Shown here: positions 34,609 to 44,200 of the stretch, piece after piece
How positions within the stretch are numbered: the first letter of the stretch is position 1
Layout of the letters: each line of letters begins with the position of its first letter
From: Brevundimonas sp.
GTDB taxonomy: Bacteria > Pseudomonadota > Alphaproteobacteria > Caulobacterales > Caulobacteraceae
Direction: 5' to 3'
Length of the DNA stretch: 64,000 nucleotides
Assembly: GCF_027487935.1 (NCBI RefSeq)
Contig: NZ_JAIYCP010000019.1
Coordinates: forward strand, 39,980 to 103,979
Made by a program: the position numbers and the translations under genes
Notes under the pieces: generated by a model
Databases searched by the model: none
Told to the model about the DNA's origin: nothing
Seen by the model: only the letters and a program-made list of their open reading frames with translations

Positions 34609-37600
34609 GTGTCTAAATCCCGAACGGGCGAAGGTGCCCTTGCATGCGGACGTCTGTCTTTGCTTCTTTGCGGCGCGTCCAGCCTGGCGGTTGGCGCTCT
34701 GCTGCTGGCGACGCCTGCGCTGGCCCAGGACGCGCAGGATCCTGACGCGGTCGAGATCGACGAGGTCGTCGTTACCGGCATTCGCTCCAGCATCCGCAGC
34801 GCCCAGTCCATCAAGGAAAACTCGGACGTCTTCGTCGACGCCATCAGCGCCGAGGACATCGGCGCGCTGCCGGATCGCTCGGTGACCGAGGCGCTCCAAC
34901 GGGTGCCGGGTGTTTCGATCAGCCGGTTCGCCGGTGCCAATGACCCGGACCACTTCTCGGTTGAAGGTTCGGGCGTTGTCGTCCGGGGCCTGACGTTCGT
35001 CCGCTCGGAACTGAACGGTCGGGACACCTTCTCGGCCAACAACGGGCGAGACCTGTCCTTCGCGGATGTTCCTCCGGAACTCCTCGGCAGCGTCGAGGTG
35101 TTCAAGAACGTGTCCGCCGACATGATCGAAGGCGGTATTGCCGGCACGGTCAATCTGAATACCCGCCGGCCCTTCGACAGCGCCGGGCGGCAACTGGCCA
35201 TGTCCGTCGAGGGCAACTATGGCGATCTCGAACAGGCCCTGACCCCGACGGTTTCGGGCCTCGTCAGCAATCGATGGGACACGGAGGCGGGTCAGTTCGG
35301 CGTGCTGTTGAGCGGGGTGTACTCCCAGCTCCAGTCCCGGTCCGACGGACTCCAGTCGCTCAACTACCGGCTCGACACCTCGAGCGGCAGCGACCGATGG
35401 ACCCCGTCCGGCCTTGCGTTCCGTACCCAGTCGTTCGATCGTGAGCGCACGGGCCTGGCGGGTGCCGGTCAGTGGCGCTCCAACGACCGGACGGTGGAGG
35501 CGACGCTCCAGTTCCTGCGGTCCGAGTCGACCCAGGCTTGGACAGAGAATGCGATCGAAACGATCGTCGACGACTCCGGCAATCGGGTCCCGCTTCCCGG
35601 AACGACGTGGGAGTACGACGACGACGGCATTTTCACGGGCGGCATAATCACGTCGACCGCCGGCTGGCGCTCTGCGGACCCGTCAGTGCCGCTGAACGGG
35701 ATCCAGCACAGCTTCATCAAGCGTGGGGTCGATCAGCGCTATGTCACCAGCGACTTCGGCTTCAACCTGAAGTGGGCACCGACAGATCGCCTGCGCATGA
35801 ATTTCGATGCGCAGTATGTGGACTCCACGGTCGAGAACACGGACTTCCAGATCGCCAACTCCTTCTTCGCCATCGATGAAATCGACCTCACTGGCGACAC
35901 CCCCACGCTGGGCCTCCGGCGGCCCAATCCGACAGGCGCCGGCGACATCGGCACCTTCATGGGCGACCCCGCCAACTACTACTGGCGGAACGCGATGGAT
36001 CACAAGGAAGACAGCGAAGGCGAAGAATATGCCTTCCGCGCCGATGCGGAATACGACCTCGATACGGGTTGGCTGGACTCTGTGAAGGTTGGCGCGCGTC
36101 TCGCGGGCCGTGATCAGACCACACGCAACTCCCTTTACAACTGGGGCGTCCTTTCCGAGGTCTGGAACGGGTCGACCGGGCCGGTCTGGCTTGATCAGGG
36201 CAGTGTGGCGACGACCCGTCGGACGGGTGGGCGGTCCAGCGCGGGACTGTTCAACTTCGCGCCAATGGGTGTGCCGATCTCCGCGTTTGGGTACGCCGGC
36301 AACCCCGCAAGCGACTACGACACCGCGGTCGCCTTCGCGCGATCCATCAACCAGATCTGGGGCGGTGGCGGTTGGGTGCCCCTCAACATGCGCTCCAACG
36401 TCATCCCCGGCACGGACTATACGGCTGGCGAGATCAACGAGACGAACGAGGAAACCCGGGCCGCATACGCCCTGATGAAGTTCAGCAATGACGCAGACCC
36501 GGTCTGGGGTGAAAGCGTATCGATCAGCGGCAACGTCGGCATCCGCTACGTCGAAACCACGATCACGGCCGCCGGCGCGCTCAGCTTCCCGACCCAGGCC
36601 CAGGTCTTCTCGGGCAACTGCGGCCTGCCGCCCGCGCCGGGTGCCCCTACACCTGCCTTCTGTCTGCTGACGCCGGCAGAGCGGGCCAGGGCCCTGTCGT
36701 TCGCAACCGGTACATCGGTTCCGAACAACGCCGAGCACACCTATGACAACTGGTTGCCCAGCGTAAACATCAAGGTCGGCCTTACGCCCGAGTTCCTGCT
36801 GCGCTTCGGCTACACAGAGGCGATCCGCCGCTCCGATCTCGGCCTGACCAGAAACCAGCTGCAGATCACGCCCCGCGTGGTCAACAACCAGTTCCTCGGC
36901 TTCGAGGCCCAGGCCGGCAATACCTTCCTGGAGCCGATCCGGTCACAGCAGATCGATGTTTCGGCCGAGTGGTATTTCGCCCCGACAGGCTCCCTGACGC
37001 TGGCGCTGTTCCAGAAGACGCTCGAAGGCGTGATCACCAACGGCTTCTACGAGCGGCCCCTCACCAATGGGGGCACGAGCTACGACGTTTACGTGCGGGG
37101 CCCGACGAACTCGCCGGACGATGGCGAGATCGAGGGCTTTGAGCTGGCCTACCAGCAGTTCTACGACTTCCTGCCCGGCTGGTGGTCTGGTCTCGGCATC
37201 CAGGCCAACTACACCTACATCGACAGCTCCGGCGTGCCCCAGGAAAACCTGTCGGCCGATAAGGCCAATCCCGGCGGTTCAGAACCGGTCATCGACACCA
37301 GTCTTCTGCCGCTGGAATCGCTGTCCGAGCACAACTTCAACCTCGCCGCGATCTACGAGAACGACACGATTTCGGCCCGTATGGCTTACAGCTGGCGGTC
37401 TGAATACCTCCTCACCACGCGAGACGAGATCGTCCCGTTCGCTCCGATTTATTCGGACGACACAGGACAGCTGGACGCTTCGTTCTTCTATACGGTCAAC
37501 CCGATGTTCAAGGTCGGCGTCCAGGGGGTGAACCTGCTGGATGAGACGACGAAGACCTTCCAGGTTCTGAACGACGACCTGCTTAAGGCACCGCGGTCCT

Positions 37601-37650
37601 GGTTCAAGAACGACCGCCGGTTCTCGTTCGTGGTCAGGGCCACTTTCTAG
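34609..37650 (+). CDS. TonB-dependent receptor (glycan import)
   Basis: Outer-membrane beta-barrel importer of 1013 residues. GTG 34609 has a strong GGGGGAGGA site and is followed by a signal peptide (LLLCGASSLAVGALLLATPALAQ). A TonB box (EIDEVVVTG) and plug domain (ALPDRSVTEALQRVPGVSI, NVSADMIEGGIAGTVNL) precede the barrel, which ends in the usual C-terminal aromatic residue (FVVRATF). The in-frame ATG at 34540 lies upstream of the operator and is rejected. This is the only receptor in the island and presumably imports the glucan oligosaccharides. The pairing with a divergent halogenase is known in Xanthomonas and Brevundimonas. Confidence 0.93.
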   Translation: MSKSRTGEGALACGRLSLLLCGASSLAVGALLLATPALAQDAQDPDAVEIDEVVVTGIRSSIRSAQSIKENSDVFVDAISAEDIGALPDRSVTEALQRVPGVSISRFAGANDPDHFSVEGSGVVVRGLTFVRSELNGRDTFSANNGRDLSFADVPPELLGSVEVFKNVSADMIEGGIAGTVNLNTRRPFDSAGRQLAMSVEGNYGDLEQALTPTVSGLVSNRWDTEAGQFGVLLSGVYSQLQSRSDGLQSLNYRLDTSSGSDRWTPSGLAFRTQSFDRERTGLAGAGQWRSNDRTVEATLQFLRSESTQAWTENAIETIVDDSGNRVPLPGTTWEYDDDGIFTGGIITSTAGWRSADPSVPLNGIQHSFIKRGVDQRYVTSDFGFNLKWAPTDRLRMNFDAQYVDSTVENTDFQIANSFFAIDEIDLTGDTPTLGLRRPNPTGAGDIGTFMGDPANYYWRNAMDHKEDSEGEEYAFRADAEYDLDTGWLDSVKVGARLAGRDQTTRNSLYNWGVLSEVWNGSTGPVWLDQGSVATTRRTGGRSSAGLFNFAPMGVPISAFGYAGNPASDYDTAVAFARSINQIWGGGGWVPLNMRSNVIPGTDYTAGEINETNEETRAAYALMKFSNDADPVWGESVSISGNVGIRYVETTITAAGALSFPTQAQVFSGNCGLPPAPGAPTPAFCLLTPAERARALSFATGTSVPNNAEHTYDNWLPSVNIKVGLTPEFLLRFGYTEAIRRSDLGLTRNQLQITPRVVNNQFLGFEAQAGNTFLEPIRSQQIDVSAEWYFAPTGSLTLALFQKTLEGVITNGFYERPLTNGGTSYDVYVRGPTNSPDDGEIEGFELAYQQFYDFLPGWWSGLGIQANYTYIDSSGVPQENLSADKANPGGSEPVIDTSLLPLESLSEHNFNLAAIYENDTISARMAYSWRSEYLLTTRDEIVPFAPIYSDDTGQLDASFFYTVNPMFKVGVQGVNLLDETTKTFQVLNDDLLKAPRSWFKNDRRFSFVVRATF

Positions 37651-37662
37651 AAAGAGGACCAG

Positions 37663-37695
37663 GGTGGCTCGCTGGCCGTGAGGCCCGCGAGCCAC
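37663..37695. terminator. Hairpin between convergent receptor and cupin genes
   Basis: Ten-bp stem GGTGGCTCGC/GCGAGCCACC with a 13-nt loop, between two convergent stop codons. It lacks a strong T-run but is placed to end both transcripts. Confidence 0.55.
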
Positions 37696-37701
37696 CTTGC
37701 G

Positions 37702-38691
37702 TCAACGTCGCGTCAACGCTCCGATCAGGAATGCTCGGAGCGTTTTTGCCGTTCCGGCATCCAGCGGCCCCAGGATTCCCTGGGCGTGCTCAGGTAGATG
37801 CTCAGGCGCGACCGCGTCTGTCCCGAATATGAAATGCTCAAACATCTCCCGCCAAGCCGCACGGGCCGGAGCGGGCAGCGAGCGGATGGCAAGCACGGCG
37901 TGGACCAGGGCCTCAAAGCCCGAACCGGCCAAGGGCTCCAGATCCCACCAGTAGTTCACAAGCACGTTCAAACGCCCTGATGACCGGACATGGTGCCACC
38001 AGAGCGGGGGTATGTAGATCGCGTCGCCGGGTTCCAGCTCAGCGGTGAAGGCGGCTGCGGTTGCATCCGCGAACCGCGGGAAGGCCGGGTCGTCCACGGC
38101 CCCGAGCCGGACCATGCTCACCGGCTGGCCCGCCAGGGTGTGTTCCAGGGGGCCGGGATAGAGATTACCCGTCTGGTCGGGTGGAAACAGGGTGAAGACG
38201 CGCCGCCCCGCGACCACGCAGGCCAGGTTCTCGGAGGCGTCGAAATGGGTCTGGACCTCGACGGCGTTGCCCAGCCAAAGCCTTGGCACGGCCGCTTCCG
38301 GCACGCCGGGCGGCGGGTTCAGTTGCGAAAACCGGGGCAAGCCGACCGGCAAGGAGGAGGCCCCCATATACAGGGCCGGGGCATCCGTTTCCGGGGCCGT
38401 CAGCAGATCCGCGATCATTGCTGAAACCGTCGTCGGTTCGCGCGTGAAGTTGTGCCCCCGCATGTCAGGACCGTAGAAAAAATGCCCGCCGGCGGAGGCT
38501 GGCGCGCGCATGCGCGTACCGGCGGCACCTGAATCCAGGTCTGCGAGATAGGCTCCGATCTGCCGGTCGCCGTCGAGGGCGGCCCTGACGGCCGGCCAGT
38601 GCGTCACACGCCCGCGCAGCACAACAGGCTGACCGGAAGCCCGCGCGTTTGCCAGTGCGTCATCGCCGCCTGACAGATTTTCCTCGATCAT
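37702..38691 (-). CDS. JmjC/cupin-like Fe(II) dioxygenase-type protein
   Basis: A 329-residue cytosolic protein of the cupin_8/JmjC-like family, usually Fe(II)/2-oxoglutarate-dependent hydroxylases. The metal site is visible as HFD in VQTHFDASENLACVVAGRR (HxD) and the distal His in IYIPPLWWHHVRS, with Trp/Asn residues in LVNYWWDLEPLA. No signal peptide. Such genes recur next to flavin-dependent halogenases and TonB-dependent receptors in Caulobacterales and Xanthomonads. It is divergent from the MFS-Hal2-Hal3 operon, with operator site 3 between. Substrate unknown. Confidence 0.82.
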   Translation of the reverse strand: MIEENLSGGDDALANARASGQPVVLRGRVTHWPAVRAALDGDRQIGAYLADLDSGAAGTRMRAPASAGGHFFYGPDMRGHNFTREPTTVSAMIADLLTAPETDAPALYMGASSLPVGLPRFSQLNPPPGVPEAAVPRLWLGNAVEVQTHFDASENLACVVAGRRVFTLFPPDQTGNLYPGPLEHTLAGQPVSMVRLGAVDDPAFPRFADATAAAFTAELEPGDAIYIPPLWWHHVRSSGRLNVLVNYWWDLEPLAGSGFEALVHAVLAIRSLPAPARAAWREMFEHFIFGTDAVAPEHLPEHAQGILGPLDAGTAKTLRAFLIGALTRR

Positions 38692-38702
38692 GCGATGTTC
38701 CT

Positions 38703-38716
38703 TGACAGCGCTGTCT
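38703..38716. promoter_or_regulatory. Operator TGACAGCGCTGTCT, site 3 (cupin/MFS-Hal2-Hal3)
   Basis: One mismatch from the palindrome. It lies 11 nt from the cupin start and 64 nt from the MFS start in the divergent region; flanking T gives TTGACA on the plus strand. Confidence 0.72.
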
Positions 38717-38780
38717 TTCAGCGGCGCACTATGCCCGGGACACCCTGATTTATACAGGGCAGGGGAGTGGAAGCGGGGTC

Positions 38781-40070
38781 ATGGCCGGTCCGAATTTGCA
38801 TGGCGGCCCAATGGCATGGACAGTGCCTGCCGGTATGCCCAGGGATGATGTGCCAAAACCGTCGGCCGGTGCGGTGAGCGGAGGGTTCATCGCCCTCTAT
38901 ACCCTTGCCCAGATCGGTGCCTTCATAGCCTTCATCCCGATGTTCAACCTGCTCCTGCCGTTGAAGGCCGAGGCGGTTGACCTGTCCGGCAAGGCCATCC
39001 TTCTCAGTCAGGTCACCGTTCTTGGGGCGGTCGTCGCCGGGCTGGCCAACCTGGGTGCGGGCGTTCTCAGCGACGCCACCCGGGGGCCATGGGGACGGCG
39101 GCGTCCGTGGATCGCTGGCGGAGCCGTCGCCGTCGCCGTCGCGCATGGTTTCATCTATCTCGCTGATAGCCTCTGGAGCCTGCTCGCCGCGATCGTGGCG
39201 TTCCAGGTTGCGCTCAACCTGATGTTCGGCCCGCTGAACGCTGTCCTGGCTGACCGTGTACCGGACCGGCAGAAGGGCACCGTCTCCGCCCTCCAGGGGC
39301 TTGCGCTGCCGACGGCGGGGTTGTTCTCGGCCCTGGTCCTGGCCATGGTGCTCGACGGCCTCGCGGAGCGCTTCCTGCTCACCGCGCTCGCCGTTCCGGC
39401 GCTGGTGCTGCCCTTCGCCCTACTCGTGCCGGATCATAGCGAGCCCGGCCCCCGGCAGGAGGGGGCCCGGATCAGCCTGCGGGTCCTCGCCGACCAGGAC
39501 TTCCGCCTGGCCTTCGTCTCCCGGCTGCTCGTTCAGGTCAGCATCTCCCTCAATGTCCTCTATCTCCTGTTTTATCTGCAGGATGTCGCGGACCTGCCGG
39601 ACGCCTCGTTCACCGCACCGGAGTCGGCGTTCGGCTGGCTGCTGACCGCCGGAACCATCGGGGGGCTGATCGTCGGTTTCGTCGGCGGCCTTCTGTCCGA
39701 TCGCACGCGACGTCGCCGGGTGCTGGTCATGAGTGGCGGCCTGCTGATGGCGCTCGGCGCCGGCCTGATGGTGGCGCAGCCTGGCTGGCCGGGGCCTCTG
39801 ATCGCGCAAATCCTGTTCGGGATCGGCCTGGGCCTCTATTCGACCGTCGACATCGCCCTCGTCGCCGAGGTGCTGCCGGAGCGGACCAGCGCTGGTCGCG
39901 ATCTCGGCGTCATGAACCTGGCCATCACCGTGCCTCAGGTCGCCGCGCCGCTGATCGGCTTGGGTGTGCTCGTCGCATTCGACGGCGAACTCCGCTGGGT
40001 CTTCGCCATTTCAACGGCCTTCGCGCTCATGGGCGCCGTGGTGATCATGGGCATTCGGAGGGTGAAATGA
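38781..40070 (+). CDS. MFS transporter (sugar, GPH/SLC45-like)
   Basis: A 429-residue permease with 12 predicted membrane helices. The loop SDATRGPWGRRRPWI after helix 2-3 is typical of the GPH/sucrose-type MFS group, and SDRTRRRRVLV marks the repeat in the second half. Substrate is probably a di- or oligosaccharide, given the neighbours. It is first in an operon with Hal2 (ATGA overlap) and Hal3, under operator site 3. A later start (for example residue 19) is possible. Confidence 0.85.
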   Translation: MAGPNLHGGPMAWTVPAGMPRDDVPKPSAGAVSGGFIALYTLAQIGAFIAFIPMFNLLLPLKAEAVDLSGKAILLSQVTVLGAVVAGLANLGAGVLSDATRGPWGRRRPWIAGGAVAVAVAHGFIYLADSLWSLLAAIVAFQVALNLMFGPLNAVLADRVPDRQKGTVSALQGLALPTAGLFSALVLAMVLDGLAERFLLTALAVPALVLPFALLVPDHSEPGPRQEGARISLRVLADQDFRLAFVSRLLVQVSISLNVLYLLFYLQDVADLPDASFTAPESAFGWLLTAGTIGGLIVGFVGGLLSDRTRRRRVLVMSGGLLMALGAGLMVAQPGWPGPLIAQILFGIGLGLYSTVDIALVAEVLPERTSAGRDLGVMNLAITVPQVAAPLIGLGVLVAFDGELRWVFAISTAFALMGAVVIMGIRRVK

Positions 40071-41587
40071 CCGATCGGGGCATCCGGCGCGTTGTCATCG
40101 TGGGAGGCGGAACGGCCGGGTGGATGACCGCGGCCGCGCTGGCGCGTCTGGTCAAGACACCCCGCATCTCCGTCCAGCTGATCGAGTCGGCGGAAATCGG
40201 GACGGTTGGCGTTGGGGAGTCGACGCTGCCTCACATCAGGGCATTCAACGAGCGTCTCGGGATCGACGAAGCCGAGTTCATGAAGGCCACGCGGGCCACA
40301 TTCAAACTGGGAATCCAGTTCGAGGATTGGGGTCGCATCGGAGACCGATACATCCACCCGTTCGGTGACTATGGCATGCCGGGAGGCGAGGCGCCGTTTC
40401 ATCACTACTGGCTGAAGGCGAGCGCTGAGGCCGACGTCGGTCCCCTCGACGACTATTCCCTGCCGGTCGTCGCCGCGCGCCAGGGCCGGTTCGCCCCGCC
40501 GTCCGACGACGCCCGCTCCCTGATGTCCACCTATGGCTATGCCTATCAGCTCGATGCGTCGCTCTACGCCCGTTTCCTCCGAACGGTCTCCGAGGCGGGC
40601 GGCGTCGAGCGCCTTGAGGGACGGATCGTCGGAACACGACGCGACGGAGAGTCGGGCCTGCTCACCGGTGTTGAGATGGAGAGCGGAGCCATCGTCGAGG
40701 GGGATCTCTTCATCGACTGCTCGGGCTTCCGCGGACTTCTGATCGAACAGGTGCTGGAGGCCGGTTTCCACGACTGGTCCCACTGGCTGCCGTGCGACCG
40801 GGCCGTCGCCATGCAGTGCGCCACCGATCAGGCCACCGTGCCCTACACGCGCGCGAGGGCGCTCGAAGCCGGCTGGCAGTTCCGCATTCCGCTGCAGCAT
40901 CGTGTCGGGAACGGCTACGTCTACTGCAGCGCCTTCCTCGATCAGGACGCAGCGACCGACCGGCTGCACGGGCTGCTGGAAGGCGCGGCGCTGAACGCCC
41001 CCAACCACCAGCGTTTCACCGCCGGACAGCGTCGGCGGGCCTGGTCCGGTAACTGTGTCGCCATCGGTCTCTCAGGCGGGTTTATCGAGCCGCTTGAGTC
41101 GACCAGCATCTACCTGATCCAGCAGGGCATCACCCAGCTGATCGCCCTTTGGCCCGACCGCGACTTCGCGCCGAAGGCCGTCGAAGAGTACAATCGTTGG
41201 ATGGATCTGGAGTTCGAGCGGATCCGCGACTTCATCATCCTGCACTACTGCGCCACCAAACGGGACGACTACGAACTGTGGAACCACGTCCGCACCATGC
41301 CCCTGCCTGACAGCCTGTCGGCCAAGCTGGAGCTCTGGCGCGAAGGCGGGGTGGTCCAGGAATACCGTGACGGCCTGTTCCTCCACCCCAGCTGGGTGGC
41401 GGTCTATCTCGGACAAGGGGTTCGTCCCGCGCGCTGGCACCCGCTGGCGGATCGGCGTGAGACCACCCAGTTGATCCCGGCCCTGGCCCGCCTGCGCCAG
41501 ACCGTGGCCGCCGCCGCCGCCCGCCTGCCGACCCAGGACGCCTATATCGCCGGGCATTGCGATTACAGAACAGCGGAGGCCGCATGA
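40067..41587 (+). CDS. Flavin-dependent halogenase family, Hal2 (WxFxIP variant)
   Basis: A 506-residue member of the tryptophan-halogenase family. It keeps the FAD motif GGGTAGWM (13-20), Lys80 in FKLGIQF and Glu in PLESTSIYL. The halogenase signature, however, reads W270-Q-F272-R-I-P: the second Trp of WxWxIP is Phe (TTC in the sequence), unlike Hal1 and Hal3. This motif is thought to keep the enzyme from acting as a monooxygenase, so activity could differ. The start overlaps the MFS stop (ATGA) and the stop overlaps the Hal3 start (ATGA). Confidence 0.88.
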   Translation: MTDRGIRRVVIVGGGTAGWMTAAALARLVKTPRISVQLIESAEIGTVGVGESTLPHIRAFNERLGIDEAEFMKATRATFKLGIQFEDWGRIGDRYIHPFGDYGMPGGEAPFHHYWLKASAEADVGPLDDYSLPVVAARQGRFAPPSDDARSLMSTYGYAYQLDASLYARFLRTVSEAGGVERLEGRIVGTRRDGESGLLTGVEMESGAIVEGDLFIDCSGFRGLLIEQVLEAGFHDWSHWLPCDRAVAMQCATDQATVPYTRARALEAGWQFRIPLQHRVGNGYVYCSAFLDQDAATDRLHGLLEGAALNAPNHQRFTAGQRRRAWSGNCVAIGLSGGFIEPLESTSIYLIQQGITQLIALWPDRDFAPKAVEEYNRWMDLEFERIRDFIILHYCATKRDDYELWNHVRTMPLPDSLSAKLELWREGGVVQEYRDGLFLHPSWVAVYLGQGVRPARWHPLADRRETTQLIPALARLRQTVAAAAARLPTQDAYIAGHCDYRTAEAA

Positions 41588-43113
41588 GCCCGCCCCCTTC
41601 CGGCCACCCGGCCCGTATTCGCAGCGTCTGTATCGTCGGCGGCGGCACCGCGGGCTGGATGACGGCCTCGGCGCTCGCCAAGGTGCTGGGGCCCCACTAC
41701 GCCCAGATCACCCTCGTGGAGTCCGACGAGATCGGCATTGTCGGCGTCGGCGAGGCCACCATCCCCCAGATCCGGCTTTTCAACCAGATGCTCGGCCTGG
41801 ACGACAGCGACTTCGTGCGCCGCACCAATGGCAGCTTCAAACTGGGGATCGAGTTCGTCGACTGGGGCAAGCCCGGTGACCGCTACATCCATCCCTTTGG
41901 CCGCTACGGCATCGATATGGCGGGCGTGTCCTTCCACGCCTTCTATCTGAAGGGCCGGATGCTGGGCGAGACCCATGATCTGGCGCGCTATTCGCTTGAA
42001 GCCTCCGCTGCGCGAGCCAACCGCTTCATGCGATCGATCGACGCCGGCAAGTCGCCCCTGTCCAACATCGCTCACGCCTATCATTTCGATGCGGGCCTCT
42101 ATGCCCGCTACCTGCGTGAATACGCCGAGGCCCGGGGTGTGCGGCGGGTCGAGGGCCGTATCGTCGATGTCGCGCTCAGGGCCGGGGACGGCTTTGTCGA
42201 GAGCGTGGCGCTGCAGGACGGATTACGTATCGAGGCAGACCTCTTCATCGATTGCTCGGGCTTCCGCGGACTGCTGATCGAACAGGCCCTCCAGACCGGC
42301 TACGAAGACTGGTCACGCTGGCTGCCTTGCGATCGGGCATTGGCCGTCCCCTGTGAAAGTGCGGGGACCCTGACCCCCTACACCCGCTCTACCGCGCGGG
42401 AGGCAGGATGGCAGTGGCGCATCCCCCTGCAGCACAGGATCGGCAACGGTTACGTCTACTGCAGCGGTCATCTGTCGGATGACGCGGCGGCGGAGACCCT
42501 GCTTGCCAATCTGGACGGCCGGCCGCTGGCGGACCCGAGACCGATCCGGTTCACAACGGGTCGACGCAAGGCCTTCTGGAACCGCAACGTCGTCGCCCTC
42601 GGCCTGGCGTCGGGCTTCATGGAGCCGCTGGAATCGACCAGCATCCACATGGTCCAGAGCGGCATCGCCCACCTTCTGGCGATGTTCCCTGACCGGAATT
42701 TCGATCCCGTCGAGACGGCTCGCTACAACCGTGTGATCGGCGAGGAGTACATCCGCATCCGCGACTTCCTGGTGCTGCACTACAACGCCAACCAGCGGCC
42801 CGGCACCTTCTGGGCGCAGATGCGCGAGATGGAGGTCCCCGACGGTCTTCGGGAGAAATACGAGCTCTATCGCGCCCGGGGACGGATCTTCCGTGAGAAC
42901 GATGAACTCTTCAGTGAGACCAGCTGGTTTGCGGTTCTTGCAGGCCAGAACCTCTGGCCGGCGGCCTACGATCCTGTGGCCGATGTGCTGGATGATGCGG
43001 AGACGTTGAAGCGACTGGCCGCCGCCCGCTCAGTCTATGAAGCCTGCCTGGCCCAGATGCCGGACCACGCGGATTTCATCGCCCGAAACTGCGCCATGGC
43101 GGCTGTCGCCTAG
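41584..43113 (+). CDS. Flavin-dependent halogenase, Hal3
   Basis: A 509-residue halogenase with FAD motif GGGTAGWM (19-26), Lys86 in FKLGIEF, an intact GWQWRIP signature and Glu in PLESTSIHM. The start ATG 41584 overlaps the Hal2 stop; an upstream extension to 41557 is not needed. It is in a three-gene operon with the MFS transporter and Hal2. Its TAG overlaps the stop of the convergent GH5 gene by four nt. Substrate unknown; its active-site residues look competent. Confidence 0.9.
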   Translation: MSPPPSGHPARIRSVCIVGGGTAGWMTASALAKVLGPHYAQITLVESDEIGIVGVGEATIPQIRLFNQMLGLDDSDFVRRTNGSFKLGIEFVDWGKPGDRYIHPFGRYGIDMAGVSFHAFYLKGRMLGETHDLARYSLEASAARANRFMRSIDAGKSPLSNIAHAYHFDAGLYARYLREYAEARGVRRVEGRIVDVALRAGDGFVESVALQDGLRIEADLFIDCSGFRGLLIEQALQTGYEDWSRWLPCDRALAVPCESAGTLTPYTRSTAREAGWQWRIPLQHRIGNGYVYCSGHLSDDAAAETLLANLDGRPLADPRPIRFTTGRRKAFWNRNVVALGLASGFMEPLESTSIHMVQSGIAHLLAMFPDRNFDPVETARYNRVIGEEYIRIRDFLVLHYNANQRPGTFWAQMREMEVPDGLREKYELYRARGRIFRENDELFSETSWFAVLAGQNLWPAAYDPVADVLDDAETLKRLAAARSVYEACLAQMPDHADFIARNCAMAAVA

Positions 43114-44081
43114 GGGTTCATCTCGCGCAGCATCTGACGCACGAAGACTCCCGACGGGGTCAGCATATCGTCCGTCCAGGGGCCGGTCCCCGGCGCGCCC
43201 GGCAACAGGGCGGCGGCGGTTTCGTCCTTGTCCATGATCGACCAGTTCAGATGACTCAGTTTGTGGGTTTCCATGAACTCCCACCACAGGCGGGTCTCCG
43301 CCTCGTCGAGTATGCCGTCTCCGGTCGCCTCGCTGGTCCCCCATTCCGTGACAAACAGTGCCGCCCCGAGCTCCATGGCTCTCAGGGCCTTGTCCCGGAG
43401 TTCCTGCCGGTGCGTCCCGGCGTAGAAGTGCAGCGTGTAGGCGATGTTGGTGAAAGGCAGCGGGTCCGCGGCGGCGATGTCGACATCCTGTGACCAGGTC
43501 GGCGTCCCTGCAACAATCAGGTTGTCGGGGTCGATGGCGCGGATCGCCGGGACGACCACCATGTGGAAAGGCCTGACGACCTCCGCCCAGCCGTGGGTTC
43601 TGAGCGGTTCGTTGTAGACCTCGTAGATCAGATTGGGGTGCTCGCCGTATTTGGCGGCAATGCGCTCAAAAAAGGCCGCAGCGGCCGCTGGATGCGGCTC
43701 GTGAGCGTGCCAGTCGACGATCACGTATAGGCCTTCCGCGATCGCGGCCTCGATCACCGCCTCAGCCTTGGCCATTTCGACCTCCGGATTGGCGAGGTAT
43801 CCGTCGAAGTCGACAGCGATCGCAGCCCGCACGACGGTCACGTTCCAGTCGGATTTCAGATGCCGGACCGCGGCGGCGTTGTAGTAGTGCCCGCCCCATT
43901 GGCTCCAATACAAGGACATGCCGCGAAGGACCACCGGCGACCCGCTCTGGTCGACCAGCCGGCCGGACTCCACACGTAGCGCGCCATGCCGCTCCACCGG
44001 CGTCTCGGACGAGGCGGACCCGGCGAACAGCATCCCTGAAACACCGAAGGCCAGCATGATAACAAGTCTGCGGAAGATCAT
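43110..44081 (-). CDS. GH5 endoglucanase (cellulase), secreted
   Basis: A 323-residue retaining glycosidase with a signal peptide ([17 protein letters not shown]). Catalytic residues are acid/base Glu158 in YEVYNEP and nucleophile Glu246 in [21 protein letters not shown] and DWHAHEPH are GH5_2-like landmarks. It should cut internal beta-1,4 bonds of cellulose or mixed glucan. It is divergent from the sugar porter gene with operator site 4 between them, and convergent with Hal3. Confidence 0.92.
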   Translation of the reverse strand: MIFRRLVIMLAFGVSGMLFAGSASSETPVERHGALRVESGRLVDQSGSPVVLRGMSLYWSQWGGHYYNAAAVRHLKSDWNVTVVRAAIAVDFDGYLANPEVEMAKAEAVIEAAIAEGLYVIVDWHAHEPHPAAAAAFFERIAAKYGEHPNLIYEVYNEPLRTHGWAEVVRPFHMVVVPAIRAIDPDNLIVAGTPTWSQDVDIAAADPLPFTNIAYTLHFYAGTHRQELRDKALRAMELGAALFVTEWGTSEATGDGILDEAETRLWWEFMETHKLSHLNWSIMDKDETAAALLPGAPGTGPWTDDMLTPSGVFVRQMLREMNP

Positions 44082-44095
44082 ATCGCACCTCGGGT

Positions 44096-44109
44096 TGACA
44101 GCGCTGTCA
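44096..44109. promoter_or_regulatory. Operator TGACAGCGCTGTCA, site 4 (GH5/sugar porter)
   Basis: A perfect palindrome 14 nt upstream of the GH5 start (minus) and 91 nt upstream of the sugar porter start (plus); flanked by T to give TTGACA. Confidence 0.78.
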
Positions 44110-44200
44110 GTCGAGTGGACGTTCCCACTACAGCGGTCGAAGTCCAGTCACTTCGAGTTACGAGGACAATAGGGGTCCGCAGGGGCCGGGGGAAAGCACC

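Noticed and set aside
34489..35193. N-terminal extension of Hal1 to 746 residues
   Set aside because: The extra part is antisense to the receptor gene and lies beyond the shared operator; the FAD motif starts just after ATG 34488.
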